Positions 1 through 10,037 are shown, counted from the stretch's first letter. The stretch: 64,000 bases of DNA from Nocardia abscessus (GCF_015477775.1 NZ_JADLQO010000002.1:682001-746000), one strand, 5' to 3'. Numbers and translations are program-made. Notes: generated by a model from the sequence alone, not told the origin.

Positions 1-1
1 G

Positions 2-868
2 AAGGCGCAGTACTACCAGTGGTTGTCCGGCCGCATGATCGGACTTCCACGCGACTATCACTGCCGGGTACTCGAGAAGATGTTCCCCGGCTGGACTGTT
101 GAAGGATTGTTCCAGATGGCCAACTCGACACCGGACGGCACAGGCTCGCTCGGGCCTGGTCCGTCCGGCACCGACGTCCGGCTCGAGGCGTTTCTCGGGG
201 TGGAGACCACCACCAGGGGAACGACTCTGGTGTATCCGTCGTTCGAGCTGACCAGGTCGTCCGTGGACGCACTGCGGGCGGCGGGGATCTCCCGGCGGCG
301 CGTATTCGGGAAGCAGGAGGGTGCCTTCCCGGATCGTCCCGTCGATGTTCCCTCCGTGGTGGCGGAGAACGATTTTCGCGGGCTGCTGTACATGTTCTCC
401 ATGCTCCAACGCCACACCAGCATTCGGGCCGAGGTCCGCAGCGACCGTTACATGGTCGCTCACTACGACCGCCCGTTCATCAGCTTCGGGCTGAGCGGCA
501 ACGATTGCACCCGGTTGTACCCGCGAACCGTCCAGCGCCCGCTGTTCACCATCCGCGACAGCGGCGCCGAGGACGATTTCACACCGGTGTACCTGGAGTT
601 GGCCGACGGCAGCCGGTACGACTCGGGCGACGACCGCAATATCGGCGTCGTCGCGCGAGTGCGACCGTGCCCGGATCAGCATCCCGATCGATACTGGTTC
701 TTCTGCGGCGGCCTGCGGCCACGCGGGACGGCCGGAGCGGGCTGGTATCTCGCCGATTCATGGCTTTCCCTCCAGCACCGTGTCGGTGATCGTGAGTTCG
801 TCGCGGTCATCGGCGTCGACGAGTATTCCGACCGGACGACCAGTTTGGAGCATCTGCTGATCGCGTAG
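2..868 (+). CDS. XRE-type regulator or effector, 5'-truncated by the window edge
   Basis: The reading frame is open from base 2, so the gene starts outside the window; TTG at 23 is only an internal codon. The first visible residues (KAQYYQWLSGRMIGLPRDYH, then a C-terminal part ending MFPGWT) look like the end of the N-terminal helix-turn-helix region of actinobacterial XRE proteins, where a similar LSGR..GLPR..HCRVLE..FPGW segment is common. The remaining 250 or so residues include a repeated DRYWFF/RYMVAHYDR style and I do not recognise a named domain. A strong hairpin follows the stop. The N-terminal assignment is by pattern only; the effector part is unknown. Confidence 0.6.
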   Translation, partial: KAQYYQWLSGRMIGLPRDYHCRVLEKMFPGWTVEGLFQMANSTPDGTGSLGPGPSGTDVRLEAFLGVETTTRGTTLVYPSFELTRSSVDALRAAGISRRRVFGKQEGAFPDRPVDVPSVVAENDFRGLLYMFSMLQRHTSIRAEVRSDRYMVAHYDRPFISFGLSGNDCTRLYPRTVQRPLFTIRDSGAEDDFTPVYLELADGSRYDSGDDRNIGVVARVRPCPDQHPDRYWFFCGGLRPRGTAGAGWYLADSWLSLQHRVGDREFVAVIGVDEYSDRTTSLEHLLIA

Positions 869-897
869 CCCGAGAGGAGAGGACGGCACGCACACCC

Positions 898-936
898 GTC
901 GGCCCGGACAGTCGGGACACCACTGTCCGGGCCGAC
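898..936. terminator. strong hairpin between convergent genes
   Basis: Perfect 14-bp inverted repeat (GTCGGCCCGGACAG at 898-911 and its complement at 923-936) with an 11-nt loop. It lies 30 bp after the stop of the first gene and between two convergent genes, so it may act for both. There is no clear U tract, as is usual in this group. Confidence 0.7.
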
Positions 937-1105
937 GCGGACGCATCGGCTCCGGACCCCACGGCGGGTTCGCGACGCGGCCGAGCACGACGAAGGAGGA
1001 CACCGTTGAACTATCGGTCGACACTGATCCGGGCGGCACTGTTTCCCGCGCCGCGGCACCGTGAGCTCCTGTTCTGGGTCGTCCCCGTCTGGGAGCGAAG
1101 GCGCA

Positions 1106-2899
1106 TCAATAACCGGCGGGCAACGCCGCGAGCATATCCCGCGTCACCGCGACGGCATTGTCGGAACTGCCGCCTTTGACCAGCAGCGTGGCGAACGCCA
1201 TGTCGCCGCGGAAGCCGACGAACCAGGAATGCGACCCGCCGTCGACTTCCGCCTCGCCGGTCTTGCCGTACACCTCGCCCTGATCGGCGATCCGCTCCGC
1301 CGTGCCGCCGACGACCACCTTCCGCATCATCGCGCGCAGTCCTTCGACGACGTCGGGCGCGAGAGCCGGACGGTCGCCGTCGATCTGGGTGGGCCGTCCC
1401 GCGATGAGGTAGGGCACGGGCGCCGAGCCGTTCGCGATGGTCGCCGCCATGAGCGCCATGCCGAACGCGCTGACCACCACTTTGCCCTGACCGATGCCGT
1501 CCTCGGTGCGCTGGATCAGGTCGTCGGTGGGCGGCACCGAGCCGGAGGTCGTGGGCAGCCCCACCACCGAGTAGACCGGCCCGACACCGAGCTTCGCGGC
1601 GGCCTCGTGCAGCGCCCGCCCGGGCAGCGCACTGGCGAGCTTGGCGAACGAGGTGTTGCAGGACCGCTCGTAAGCCGTGTACATCGGCACGTTGCCGACC
1701 GTGAACAAGTTGTAGTTGGGGATGGTCCGCTCGCCGATGACGATCCGGCTCGGGCACGGCAGCACCGTATCGGGTGTCGCGAGACCGTTCGACATGGCCG
1801 CGGCGGCGGTCACCGTCTTGAACACCGAGCCGGGCGGATATTGGCCGATCGTCGCGATGGGCCCGTCCCGGTCGGCGGCTTTGTTCTGCGCCACCGCCAG
1901 AATCGCGCCGGTGGACGGCCGCAGCACCACCATCATGGTCTGCTCGGCGCGCGGCCGCACAGCGCGCTGGGCCGCGATCTGCACGTTGCGGTCGACGCTG
2001 AGCGAGAACGACGGCGCGGGCTGCGAAGGCACCTCCATCAGCACGTCGGTGTCGGAACCGTTGGAGTTCATGGTGACCACGCTCCACCCCGCCTTGCCGT
2101 CCACCTCCGCGATCACCGTCTTGCGCACCTGGGTGAGCAGATCGGGCGCGAATTCCCGATCGGTGGCCACCAGATCCCACTGCTGGGTCAGCGTCACGCC
2201 GGGCAACCCGATCAGATCGGTGATCACCTGGCCGGATTCGACTTCGTTGAGCAGCGCGACCGTGTAGGTGCCCCGCGCCGCCTTCGCCGCGTCGAGAATC
2301 GACTGCGGCGTCAGCGACTGGTCGAACCGATGCAGCGCGGCGGCCAGCGCGGTGGCCACCGTCGCGGGCTCGGCGGCGTCCGCCACGGCGAACGCGACCC
2401 GGGACACCTTGCCGGGCACCATCACGTCGGTGCCGGACTGCTCGTTGACCCGCGACCTCGGGGGCGGATTGGACCGCAACGCCATGCTCTGGGTGTCGCC
2501 GAGTTTGGGATGGATGTTGGAGGAGGTCCAGCGGACCATCCAGCGACCGGCGCTGCGGCCCATCTGCAACTGACCCGAGTACTTCCAGGTCCGATTCTTC
2601 GGCAGCCGCCACTCGTAGGTGTAGTCGACGGTCGCGGTATCGCCGGTCACGCGCGCCGCGCCGGTGCGCGCGGTGAGCTGCTCGGCCTGGAGCTGGTCCC
2701 ACGCGGAACGCAATGCGCCGGTTGCTTTCTCCGGCAGATTGGTGAACTCCGCGGCCGCGCTCACCCGGTGCTCGGCGAACGCTTTGACGAAGGCGTCCGC
2801 GGCGGGAACGGGGCCTTGCGGCTCGCTCGCACAACCAGCCGCGGCGACCGTGAGGGCCGCGGCGGCGAGCGAGAGGAGCGCGCGAGTCGACATCGGCAC
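1106..2899 (-). CDS. Penicillin-binding lipoprotein (class B transpeptidase)
   Basis: 597 aa. A hydrophobic leader ends in a lipobox with Cys at about residue 23 (AAAGC), so the protein should be lipid-anchored on the outer face of the membrane. Residues about 30-150 are a MecA_N/NTF2-like domain, followed by a PBP dimer region and a transpeptidase domain. The catalytic motifs are all present: SVFK at 358-361, SCN at 413-415 and KTG at 546-548. The family cross-links peptidoglycan stems. It matches the place and type of M. tuberculosis Rv2864c. The start is GTG at 2899 or ATG at 2893; neither has a clear ribosome binding site. Confidence 0.92.
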   Translation of the reverse strand: MPMSTRALLSLAAAALTVAAAGCASEPQGPVPAADAFVKAFAEHRVSAAAEFTNLPEKATGALRSAWDQLQAEQLTARTGAARVTGDTATVDYTYEWRLPKNRTWKYSGQLQMGRSAGRWMVRWTSSNIHPKLGDTQSMALRSNPPPRSRVNEQSGTDVMVPGKVSRVAFAVADAAEPATVATALAAALHRFDQSLTPQSILDAAKAARGTYTVALLNEVESGQVITDLIGLPGVTLTQQWDLVATDREFAPDLLTQVRKTVIAEVDGKAGWSVVTMNSNGSDTDVLMEVPSQPAPSFSLSVDRNVQIAAQRAVRPRAEQTMMVVLRPSTGAILAVAQNKAADRDGPIATIGQYPPGSVFKTVTAAAAMSNGLATPDTVLPCPSRIVIGERTIPNYNLFTVGNVPMYTAYERSCNTSFAKLASALPGRALHEAAAKLGVGPVYSVVGLPTTSGSVPPTDDLIQRTEDGIGQGKVVVSAFGMALMAATIANGSAPVPYLIAGRPTQIDGDRPALAPDVVEGLRAMMRKVVVGGTAERIADQGEVYGKTGEAEVDGGSHSWFVGFRGDMAFATLLVKGGSSDNAVAVTRDMLAALPAGY

Positions 2900-2967
2900 C
2901 GATGGTAGTAGTCACTGACCGGCAAACGCCTGCGGCACTCCGTAATTCGCCGTGTCCGAGTGCACGC

Positions 2968-3831
2968 TCAATCGACCAGGACGGTCGCGAAGGTGGCGAT
3001 CTGCCGGAATCCGACGCGGCTGTAGGCACGGCGGGCGATCGCGTTGTAGTCGTTCACGTACAGGCTCGCGGTGCGGCCGGAGGCGACCACGGCGCTCGCG
3101 ACGGCCGAGGTGCCCGCGGTGCCGCGCCCCTTGCCTCGATGGTCCGGATGCACCCAGACCCCCTGGATCTGGCCCGTGCGCCGCGACAGCGAGCCGACCT
3201 CGGCCTTGAAGACCACTTCCCCGTCCTCGAAACGTGCCCAGGCACGGCCGGATTCGATCAAGCTCTGGATCCGGCGGCGATAGCCGCGGCCGCCGTCGCC
3301 CGCGCGCGGGTCGACGCCGACCTCCTCGATGAACATGGCGATCGCGGCCGAGAGATAGCGGTCGAGTTCGTCGCGGCGCACCCGGCGGACCTCCTGGTCG
3401 GGAGTGGCCAGCGGCGGCTGGGCCAGCGCCAGTAGCGGCTGTTCCCCGCGTAGCTCACGTTCGGGACCCCAGTGACCGGCCAGCATTTCCCACAGCGGCA
3501 ACGCCAGTTCTCTGCGGCCCACCACCGAGGAACAGATCCGCGGCCACCGGATCGCCCGGTCGGCGAAGGCGCGCAGTGCGTCCCGGTCGCCGAGCAACGG
3601 AACGAGGTTCGCGCCCGAGAAGCACAGCGACTCAGCGGGGCCGCCCCTGGACCAGAGCTCGCCCTGCCCGCACCGGGCGTCCAGGCCGAACTCCTGCAAC
3701 CGGGCCGCGACCATGCACGAGGCCACCGGATCGGCATCCAGTACACGCAGCACCTGGGCAAGGTCCCGATTAGCGAGCTGCCGCGCAGGGGCGTATTTGG
3801 CCCGTCGCGCCGGCTCCAGCAGACTCCGCAC
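2968..3831 (-). CDS. GNAT family N-acetyltransferase (Rv2867c-like)
   Basis: 287 aa with the chosen GTG start at 3831; a purine-rich GGCAGG lies 8 nt upstream, whereas an open frame extending to 4089 would run inside ispG. The C-terminal half carries the acetyl-CoA binding A motif (HPDHRGKGRGTAGT) and a typical GNAT ending (YSRVGFRQIATF). The N-terminal half is the DUF4081-type domain found with GNAT in Mycobacteriales. It lies 67 bp downstream of ispG on the same strand, as in M. tuberculosis. The substrate is unknown. Confidence 0.88.
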   Translation of the reverse strand: MRSLLEPARRAKYAPARQLANRDLAQVLRVLDADPVASCMVAARLQEFGLDARCGQGELWSRGGPAESLCFSGANLVPLLGDRDALRAFADRAIRWPRICSSVVGRRELALPLWEMLAGHWGPERELRGEQPLLALAQPPLATPDQEVRRVRRDELDRYLSAAIAMFIEEVGVDPRAGDGGRGYRRRIQSLIESGRAWARFEDGEVVFKAEVGSLSRRTGQIQGVWVHPDHRGKGRGTAGTSAVASAVVASGRTASLYVNDYNAIARRAYSRVGFRQIATFATVLVD

Positions 3832-3898
3832 GATCACAGCCTGCCACGAACCGGCGCGATGCGGTACGTCTCCGCGCAAAGCCCTGGTAGGCGGCGAC

Positions 3899-5056
3899 TC
3901 AGCCGACGGTGACGACCGGTTCGCCTGCGGCGGCGTCCTCACCCATCTCCTCGGCGATGCGCATCGCCTCTTCGATGAGCGTCTCGACGATCTTCGCCTC
4001 CGGGACGGTCTTGATGACCTCGCCCTTGACGAAGATCTGGCCCTTGCCGTTGCCGGAGGCCACTCCCAGGTCGGCTTCGCGTGCCTCACCGGGGCCGTTC
4101 ACGACGCAGCCCATGACGGCCACCCGCAGCGGAACCGCCATGCCCTCCAGGCCCGCGGTCACCTCGTTGGCCAAGGTGTACACGTCCACCTGCGCGCGCC
4201 CGCAGGAAGGGCACGACACGATCTCCAATTTGCGCGGCCGCAAGTTCAACGATTGCAGGATCTGCCCGCCGACCTTGACCTCCTCGGCGGGGGGCGCGGA
4301 CAGCGAAACGCGGATCGTGTCGCCGATGCCCTCCGACAGCAGCGCGCCGAACGCGACCGCCGACTTGATCGTGCCCTGGAACGCCGGGCCCGCCTCGGTG
4401 ACGCCGAGGTGCAGCGGGTAGTCGCACTGCGCGGCCAGCTGCCGGTAGGCCTCCACCATGATCACCGGGTCGTTGTGCTTGACCGAGATCTTGATGTCGC
4501 CGAAACCGTGTTCCTCGAACAGGCTCGCCTCCCACAGCGCCGACTCCACCAGCGCCTCCGGCGTGGCCTTGCCGTACTTCTCCATCATTCGCTTGTCCAG
4601 CGAACCGGCGTTCACGCCGATGCGGATCGGAATGCCCGCGGCGCCGGCGGCCTTGGCGACCTCCTTGACCCGGCCGTCGAACTCCTTGATGTTGCCCGGG
4701 TTGACCCGCACCGCGGCGCACCCGGCGTCGATCGCGGCGAAGATGTAGCGAGGCTGGAAGTGGATGTCGGCGATCACCGGAATCTGGGATTTCCGCGCGA
4801 TCGTGGCCAGCGCGTCCGCGTCCTCTTGACGCGGGCAGGCCACCCGCACGATGTCGCACCCCGACGCGGTGAGTTCCGCGATCTGCTGCAGGGTGGCGTT
4901 CACGTCGTGCGTCTTGGTCGTGGTCATGGACTGCACCGAGATCGGGTGAGCGCTGCCCACCCCGACATTGCCCACCATCAACTGGCGGGTCTTACGCCGT
5001 GGAGCGAGCACTGCCGCGGGAGCGGCCGGCATCCCCAATCCGATTGTGCTGGTCAC
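3899..5056 (-). CDS. ispG: 4-hydroxy-3-methylbut-2-enyl diphosphate synthase (flavodoxin/ferredoxin type)
   Basis: 385 aa from GTG at 5056; the protein then begins [13 protein letters not shown], like mycobacterial GcpE, and a longer frame to 5167 has no family support. IspG reduces MEcPP to HMBPP in the non-mevalonate isoprenoid pathway with a 4Fe-4S cluster. The cluster cysteines are visible as CPSCGR and, later, [20 protein letters not shown]-barrel signatures such as DIHFQPRY and RVNPGN are intact. It is grouped with dxr, an earlier enzyme of the same pathway, with rip1 between them. Confidence 0.97.
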   Translation of the reverse strand: MTSTIGLGMPAAPAAVLAPRRKTRQLMVGNVGVGSAHPISVQSMTTTKTHDVNATLQQIAELTASGCDIVRVACPRQEDADALATIARKSQIPVIADIHFQPRYIFAAIDAGCAAVRVNPGNIKEFDGRVKEVAKAAGAAGIPIRIGVNAGSLDKRMMEKYGKATPEALVESALWEASLFEEHGFGDIKISVKHNDPVIMVEAYRQLAAQCDYPLHLGVTEAGPAFQGTIKSAVAFGALLSEGIGDTIRVSLSAPPAEEVKVGGQILQSLNLRPRKLEIVSCPSCGRAQVDVYTLANEVTAGLEGMAVPLRVAVMGCVVNGPGEAREADLGVASGNGKGQIFVKGEVIKTVPEAKIVETLIEEAMRIAEEMGEDAAAGEPVVTVG

Positions 5057-5208
5057 CTTCGGCTGCCTACTTTCATCGTGTTCTGCCGGTTCGGTGCCGA
5101 GTCTAGCCTTGGCGCACGACGCCCACCCTGTGACAGCAACGACAAGGCTTCCCCGGCTGACCGCCACAGACTACGTCGCCGGTAGCCCCGTCGGCTCGAC
5201 GGCCCCGG

Positions 5209-6408
5209 TCAGAACAGCTTGATCGGGTTGACGATGTCGGCGGCCAGGGTGAGCAGCATGTAGGCGCCGCCGATCACCACGACCACATAGGTCGCGGGCA
5301 GCAATTTCAAGTAGTTCACCGGGGCCCCGGGAGCGAGGCCCTTCCAGCCGCGGATGGTGTTGCGGATCTTCTCGTAGACGACCACCGCGATATGGCCCCC
5401 GTCCAGCGGCAACAACGGCAGCAGGTTGAAGACGCCGAGGAAGAAGTTCAGGCTGGCCAGCACCAGGATGAAAATGTTCCACAGGCCGCGTTCGGCGGTC
5501 TCGCCACCGATCTTGCTGGCGCCGTACACGCTGACCGGGGTCTCCGGATCCCGCTCACCGCCGGTGACCGCGTCCCACAGCGAGGACACCTTCGCGGGCA
5601 TCTGAGCCAGCGAGTCGACCGTACGCACGAACATGTCCCCGGTGAACGTGACCGCGGCGGGAACGGCCCCCAGCAGGTCGTATTGCACGGGTTCGTAACG
5701 TTCCTGGCCTACACCGATGGCACCGACTTCGCGGCCCTCGCCACCGCCCTCGGGGTACCGGGTGACCCGCTCCGGGGTAACGGGAACGGTGAGGGTGCGG
5801 CCGTCGCGCTCGATGAGATAGGTGAACGGGCCGGTCTGCTTCTGGGTCTCGGCCTGGAACTCCCGCCAGGTGTCGACCTCGACGCCGTTCACCTGTTTGA
5901 CGATGTCACCGCGCTGCAATCCGGCGCGCTGCGCAGGGCCCGTGCCGGTGCACGGCGCGTTCGAGCCGTCCGGATTTCCCTGCGGCACGCAGCCCATGAC
6001 GCCCAGCGCCGTCGCGGGCGGTTCCTTCAGGTTCGGCAGGCCCCACCCGACGGCGAGCACCACGATCAGGAGGAAACCGAAGACGAAGTTCATCGCGATG
6101 CCGCCGGACATCACGAGCAACCGCTTCCAGGTGGCCTGGCGGTACATGGCGCGGTCGAGTTCTTCCGGACGCAATTCGTCCAGCGCCGTCATACCCGCGA
6201 TGTCGCAGAAGCCGCCGAGCGGAAGCGCCTTGAGGCCGTACTCGGTCTCGCCGCGACGGAACGAGAAGACCTTCGGTCCGAATCCGATGAAATACCGTCG
6301 CACCTTCATGCCGGTGGCCTGGGCGGTCCACATGTGCCCACATTCGTGCAGCGCGATCGACACTGTGATGCCAAGCGCGAACAGCGCGAACCCCAACGCG
6401 AACACCAT
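5209..6408 (-). CDS. rip1: Site-2 zinc metalloprotease Rip1 (RseP family)
   Basis: 399 aa. The intramembrane protease motif HECGH is at residues 21-25 in the first membrane helix, a PDZ-like domain with GLQRGDIVKQVNG lies in the centre, and the second conserved motif LLPLDGGH is near residue 335 in a late helix. The family cuts membrane-bound anti-sigma factors after a first periplasmic cut; in M. tuberculosis Rip1 acts on several anti-sigma factors. Position between ispG and dxr is conserved with Rv2869c. The ATG at 6408 is well placed. Confidence 0.95.
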   Translation of the reverse strand: MVFALGFALFALGITVSIALHECGHMWTAQATGMKVRRYFIGFGPKVFSFRRGETEYGLKALPLGGFCDIAGMTALDELRPEELDRAMYRQATWKRLLVMSGGIAMNFVFGFLLIVVLAVGWGLPNLKEPPATALGVMGCVPQGNPDGSNAPCTGTGPAQRAGLQRGDIVKQVNGVEVDTWREFQAETQKQTGPFTYLIERDGRTLTVPVTPERVTRYPEGGGEGREVGAIGVGQERYEPVQYDLLGAVPAAVTFTGDMFVRTVDSLAQMPAKVSSLWDAVTGGERDPETPVSVYGASKIGGETAERGLWNIFILVLASLNFFLGVFNLLPLLPLDGGHIAVVVYEKIRNTIRGWKGLAPGAPVNYLKLLPATYVVVVIGGAYMLLTLAADIVNPIKLF

Positions 6409-6574
6409 TTGCTCTACAGCCCTCCTGCGTTTGCGCAGCTCGTATATCCCGCACGCACGCGTCCGCTCCTGGCCGCGAGCACTCTGATCACCCTAACCGG
6501 ACAGTGATCTGTCCTGTGTCTTCAGTGTGCCAGGACGCCGTCGCTTCGCGCGTCCGATCCGTCGTCGAACGGTT

Positions 6575-7714
6575 TCAGCCGCGTACCCGAGCGGCGGCGA
6601 ACTCCCGCGCCCAGCGGTCCGCGGCGAGGACCTCGTCGAGCGAATCCGGCTCGGCGCGCCACCGCTCGGCGGCCTCGACGGCGGCGGCCACTGTGCGAAC
6701 GATCTGCGGGAAGCGGATGGCGCCGTCGAGGAAGGCCTGCACCGCGACCTCGTTGGCGGCGTTGTAGACCGCGGTGACGCTGCCGCCCGCCTGACCGGCC
6801 GCGCGCGCCAGCTCGACGGCCGGGAAGACTTCGTTGTCGACCGGCTCGAACGTCCAGGTCGACGCGGTGCCGAAATCGCAGGCAGCGGCGGCGCCGGGCA
6901 CCCGGTCCGGCCAGCCGAGGGCCAGCGCGATGGGCAGCTTCATGTCCGGCGGGCTGGCCTGGGCGAGCGTGGAGCCATCGGTGAAGGTGACCATCGAATG
7001 CACGATCGATTGCGGATGCACGGTGACGTCGATGCGGTCGTAGGGGATGCCGAACAGCAGGTGCGTCTCGATCAGCTCGAGCCCCTTGTTCACCAGCGAG
7101 GCCGAGTTCAGGGTGTTCATCAGGCCCATCGACCAGGTGGGGTGCGCCTTGGCCTCGGCAGGCTCGACCGAATCGAGCATCTCGGTGGTCCAGCCGCGGA
7201 ACGGGCCGCCGGAAGCGGTCAGCACCAGCCGGTCGACTTCCTCGGCGCGACCGCCGCGCAGGCATTGCGCCAGCGCGGAATGCTCCGAGTCGACCGGGAC
7301 GATCTGCCCTGGAGCGGCGGCACGGGTGACCAGGGAACCGCCCGCGACCAGCGACTCCTTGTTTGCCAGGGCGAGCCGGGTGCCCGACTGGAGGGTGGCC
7401 AGGGTTGGCTCCAGTCCCAGCGCGCCGACCAGTGCGTTGAGCACGACGTCCGCTTCGGTGCGGCGCACCAGCTCGGTCACCGCCCCCGGGCCGCCCAGCG
7501 GCAGGTCCAGCCGCTGGGCGGCGGCCGGATCGGCGACGGCGACATTGCGCGTGCCCGTGGCGGCCATCTGGGCGGCGAGCAGCTCGGTATTGCCGCCGCG
7601 CGCGGCGAGGCCGACCACCTCGAAGCGGTCGGGATTGGCGGCGATCACCTCGAGCGCTTGGGTGCCAATGGATCCGGTGCTGCCCAGCAGCAGGACTCTC
7701 ACGATGTCGGACAC
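6575..7714 (-). CDS. dxr: 1-deoxy-D-xylulose 5-phosphate reductoisomerase
   Basis: 379 aa of the usual family length. The N-terminal NADPH site [15 protein letters not shown] is intact, as are the central catalytic stretch ([19 protein letters not shown]) and the substrate loop ([10 protein letters not shown]). The enzyme makes MEP from DXP, the committed step of the non-mevalonate pathway. The start is GTG at 7714 or GTG at 7702; no strong ribosome binding site is seen. It is followed by rip1 and ispG on the same strand. Confidence 0.96.
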   Translation of the reverse strand: MSDIVRVLLLGSTGSIGTQALEVIAANPDRFEVVGLAARGGNTELLAAQMAATGTRNVAVADPAAAQRLDLPLGGPGAVTELVRRTEADVVLNALVGALGLEPTLATLQSGTRLALANKESLVAGGSLVTRAAAPGQIVPVDSEHSALAQCLRGGRAEEVDRLVLTASGGPFRGWTTEMLDSVEPAEAKAHPTWSMGLMNTLNSASLVNKGLELIETHLLFGIPYDRIDVTVHPQSIVHSMVTFTDGSTLAQASPPDMKLPIALALGWPDRVPGAAAACDFGTASTWTFEPVDNEVFPAVELARAAGQAGGSVTAVYNAANEVAVQAFLDGAIRFPQIVRTVAAAVEAAERWRAEPDSLDEVLAADRWAREFAAARVRG

Positions 7715-7859
7715 GACTTCATTGTGTCCTACCCGGCCGAACGCGTCCGACGGGCGCGGGCCGACTTACAACGACACACCGTCGTATGTCACGATATGCG
7801 GCAGTAGCTCATCGAGTGCGTACCGGAATCGCGGTACAAGTAACAGCTAAGGAGCGATC

Positions 7860-8126
7860 GTGGCCGCCACGGAACTCGAACACGCCGACACCGAGCGCGT
7901 CGTCACTCGCGTGGATCCCGCCGAAGTTCCCTCCGCCGCCTGGGGTTGGAGCGGCGAGTCGCGTCGCACCTTCCGGATCGCGGGCTGGATCGTCGCGCTG
8001 ATCCTGCTGGCCATGCTGATCGGCAACCACAGCGGCAAGGTCGAGGACATCTTCCTGGTCGGCTTCGCCGCCCTGATCGCGGGCATCCTGATCCGCGACT
8101 CGGTGCTGCAGCGCAAGCCGCGCTAG
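7860..8126 (+). CDS. DUF2631 small membrane protein (Rv2876-like)
   Basis: 88 aa from GTG at 7860, with AAGGAG 7 nt upstream. The N-terminal half is soluble with GWSGES at about 29-34, followed by two hydrophobic segments at about 43-58 and 63-78 and a basic end (LQRKPR). The family is confined to actinobacteria and has no known function. It sits divergent from dxr, as Rv2876 lies near Rv2870c. Confidence 0.85.
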   Translation: MAATELEHADTERVVTRVDPAEVPSAAWGWSGESRRTFRIAGWIVALILLAMLIGNHSGKVEDIFLVGFAALIAGILIRDSVLQRKPR

Positions 8127-8206
8127 TCTCCGTTCGGAAAAGTCTTCTCGCACAATTCATTCGTTCTGTACCGGGCACCGGCCTCCCCGGTACCGTGTGC
8201 GTCCGG

Positions 8207-8234
8207 GGTCCGCGTCCCAGCAGGGTCGCGGACC
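8207..8234 (+). terminator. hairpin terminator after DUF2631
   Basis: 8-bp arms GGTCCGCG (8207-8214) and CGCGGACC (8227-8234) with a 12-nt loop, followed by TCGGTTTCTG, a T-rich run. It lies between the DUF2631 gene and the next plus-strand gene. Confidence 0.6.
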
Positions 8235-8268
8235 TCGGTTTCTGTTCGCACACGACCCTTAGGACGCA

Positions 8269-8583
8269 ATGATCAAGACCTGTTCGGCTGCCTTGCTCGT
8301 CGCGAGCGCGTTCGGCTCGCTGCTGTTGCTTCCCGCGGCGCCGGCGCACGCCCAGTCACCGGCGTGCGGCGCGGCCATCGCCGCGATCAACGCCGCCATC
8401 GACGAGTCCGGCGGCAATCTGGATCCCACCGTGCAGCAGTCCCTGGCCGCGAAGCTCTCGGCCATCGAAGCCGAAGGCCCGGAGAAGGACGCCATCGCCG
8501 CCTACGCCCACGCCCTCACCGATGAGAAGGTCGCGAGCATGGACCCGGCGACCGACGAGCTGAACCGGGTCTGCAAGGGCTGA
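8269..8583 (+). CDS. Small secreted protein, unknown function
   Basis: 104 aa from ATG at 8269 with AGGA 6 nt upstream. A signal peptide of about 28 residues ends in AHA before QSPACGAA. The mature part is about 75 residues, helical in character, with two cysteines (in SPACGA and at NRVCKG) that could form one disulfide. It resembles the many small secreted helical proteins of Nocardia and mycobacteria. I do not recognise a named family. Confidence 0.75.
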   Translation: MIKTCSAALLVASAFGSLLLLPAAPAHAQSPACGAAIAAINAAIDESGGNLDPTVQQSLAAKLSAIEAEGPEKDAIAAYAHALTDEKVASMDPATDELNRVCKG

Positions 8584-8632
8584 CGAACGGGCGGCGCGGA
8601 TCCGCCGCGGTTCGCGCCGCCACCGGGCCGGT

Positions 8633-9556
8633 TCAGCGCCCGCGACGCCGGGCGGGCTTCTTCTTGGCAGGAGCCGGACGGCCGCTCGCCTTCTTGGCCG
8701 GAGACTTCTTTCTCGGCTGATTCTCCTCGGCCCGAGACGGAGCCCGCGAGCTGCGCTCGGAACGCCCGCGCACGACGCCGATGAAATCCTCGACCAGGTC
8801 GGTGGTGTGGCCGGTGGGCCAAGCCAGCGCTACCTCCGTGTCGGGGAGGTCGAGCATCGGGCGGTAGACCAGGTCGCGGCGGTGGTGCAGGCGGGCGAGC
8901 GAGTGTGGCACGATCGCCGCGCCACCGGCCGCCGCGACGAGTTCCAGCGCGCCGGCGACCGCGTCGACGTCCGAGGTGTCCTGCAAGCGCTCGTCGGTCA
9001 GGTCGCCCATGCGCACCTCGTCGAATACCGAGAGCGGATGTTCCTTCTGCACCACGACCACCGGTACCTCCCGGTAGAGCGGAATGGCGTTCACGCCCTC
9101 GCGGTCGATCGGCAGCCGCACGAAGCACATGTCGACACGTCCCTCGCGCAACGCTGCTTCTTGGTCCGCCTGCGTCAGCGCGATCACCTCGAGCGAGGTG
9201 TCCGGAAACCGCTCACCCCAGATCCGGGTCCACTTGGACACGGTCACGCCCGGCACGAAACCCACGCGCAGGCCGGCCGGACCTTCCGGCTGCCCCTGCT
9301 CGGCCGCCGACTCGGACCGGGAGATGATCTCTCGCGCCTGCTCCAGCAACGCATGCCCGTCGTCGGTGAGCTGGGTGGGTTGTGCCCCGGGTACGAAAAG
9401 CTTCGTGCCCAGCTCGTTTTCCAAGTCGATGACGGTGTGGCTCAGCTTCTGCCGTGAGATGTGCAGCGACTTCGCCGCGCGCGCGAAGTGCAACTCCTGC
9501 GCGACCGCGACGAACCAGCGCAGGCGCACGACATCGATCGACTCCAACCGGCTCAT
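8633..9556 (-). CDS. LysR-family transcriptional regulator with a basic tail
   Basis: 307 aa from ATG at 9556 (MSRLESIDVVRLRWFVAV). Residues 1-65 are a LysR winged helix with the usual AKSLHISRQKLSHTVIDLE recognition region, and about 90-260 are a type 2 periplasmic-binding-like effector domain. Residues 265-307 form a Lys/Arg/Ala/Pro-rich tail of the PAKK and KKKPARRR type, which LysR proteins do not normally have. The gene is divergent from the DUF5997 gene with 61 bp between the starts, the arrangement of a LysR regulator and its target. The effector is unknown. Confidence 0.9.
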   Translation of the reverse strand: MSRLESIDVVRLRWFVAVAQELHFARAAKSLHISRQKLSHTVIDLENELGTKLFVPGAQPTQLTDDGHALLEQAREIISRSESAAEQGQPEGPAGLRVGFVPGVTVSKWTRIWGERFPDTSLEVIALTQADQEAALREGRVDMCFVRLPIDREGVNAIPLYREVPVVVVQKEHPLSVFDEVRMGDLTDERLQDTSDVDAVAGALELVAAAGGAAIVPHSLARLHHRRDLVYRPMLDLPDTEVALAWPTGHTTDLVEDFIGVVRGRSERSSRAPSRAEENQPRKKSPAKKASGRPAPAKKKPARRRGR

Positions 9557-9617
9557 TCGTGGAAGCGTAGGCCACCGCGCGGTCAGGACCCGCCGCGCCG
9601 CCCAGTACGCTGTATCG

Positions 9618-10031
9618 GTGAGCCCGGACAAGAAACCGCAGATGATGAAGCCGCTCACCGCGGCGAACAAGCTCGGCATCTACCTTCCGGCGGCGCCAGA
9701 GGAGTTCCGCAACACGCCGATCTCCCGCGCCCAGCTCGACGCGCTGCGCAACGATCCCCCCGAATGGCTCACCGAACTGCGCCGCACCGGCCCGTTCCCG
9801 CGCGATGTGGTGGCACGCAAGCTCGGTGTCTCCAACACCGGTTTGGCCCGCGCCGAGGTCTCCGACGCCTTGACCGCCGACGAGATCAGCACGCTGCTGG
9901 CCGACCCGCCGGAATGGCTCGCCCGGGAACGCGAAAACCTCGCCGCGGTGCGCGCGGAGAACGCACGCGTCAAGGCGAAGGAAGCCGAACGCCGCGCCGC
10001 CACCAACCGCCCGGCGAAGAATCGCGGGTAG
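9618..10031 (+). CDS. DUF5997 family protein
   Basis: 137 aa from GTG at 9618 (MSPDKKPQMMKPLTAANKLG). It contains two related segments, NDPPEWLTELRR and ADPPEWLARERE, and a Lys/Arg/Glu-rich helical end. The family is actinobacterial and often found beside a LysR gene, as here. Its function is unknown. The 3' end is 6 bp from the convergent rlmN stop. Confidence 0.75.
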   Translation: MSPDKKPQMMKPLTAANKLGIYLPAAPEEFRNTPISRAQLDALRNDPPEWLTELRRTGPFPRDVVARKLGVSNTGLARAEVSDALTADEISTLLADPPEWLARERENLAAVRAENARVKAKEAERRAATNRPAKNRG

Positions 10032-10037
10032 CGTTTC

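Noticed and set aside
23..25. TTG as the start of the first gene
   Set aside because: The frame is open to base 2 and encodes residues (KAQYYQW) that continue a known N-terminal pattern, so the gene is cut by the window edge.
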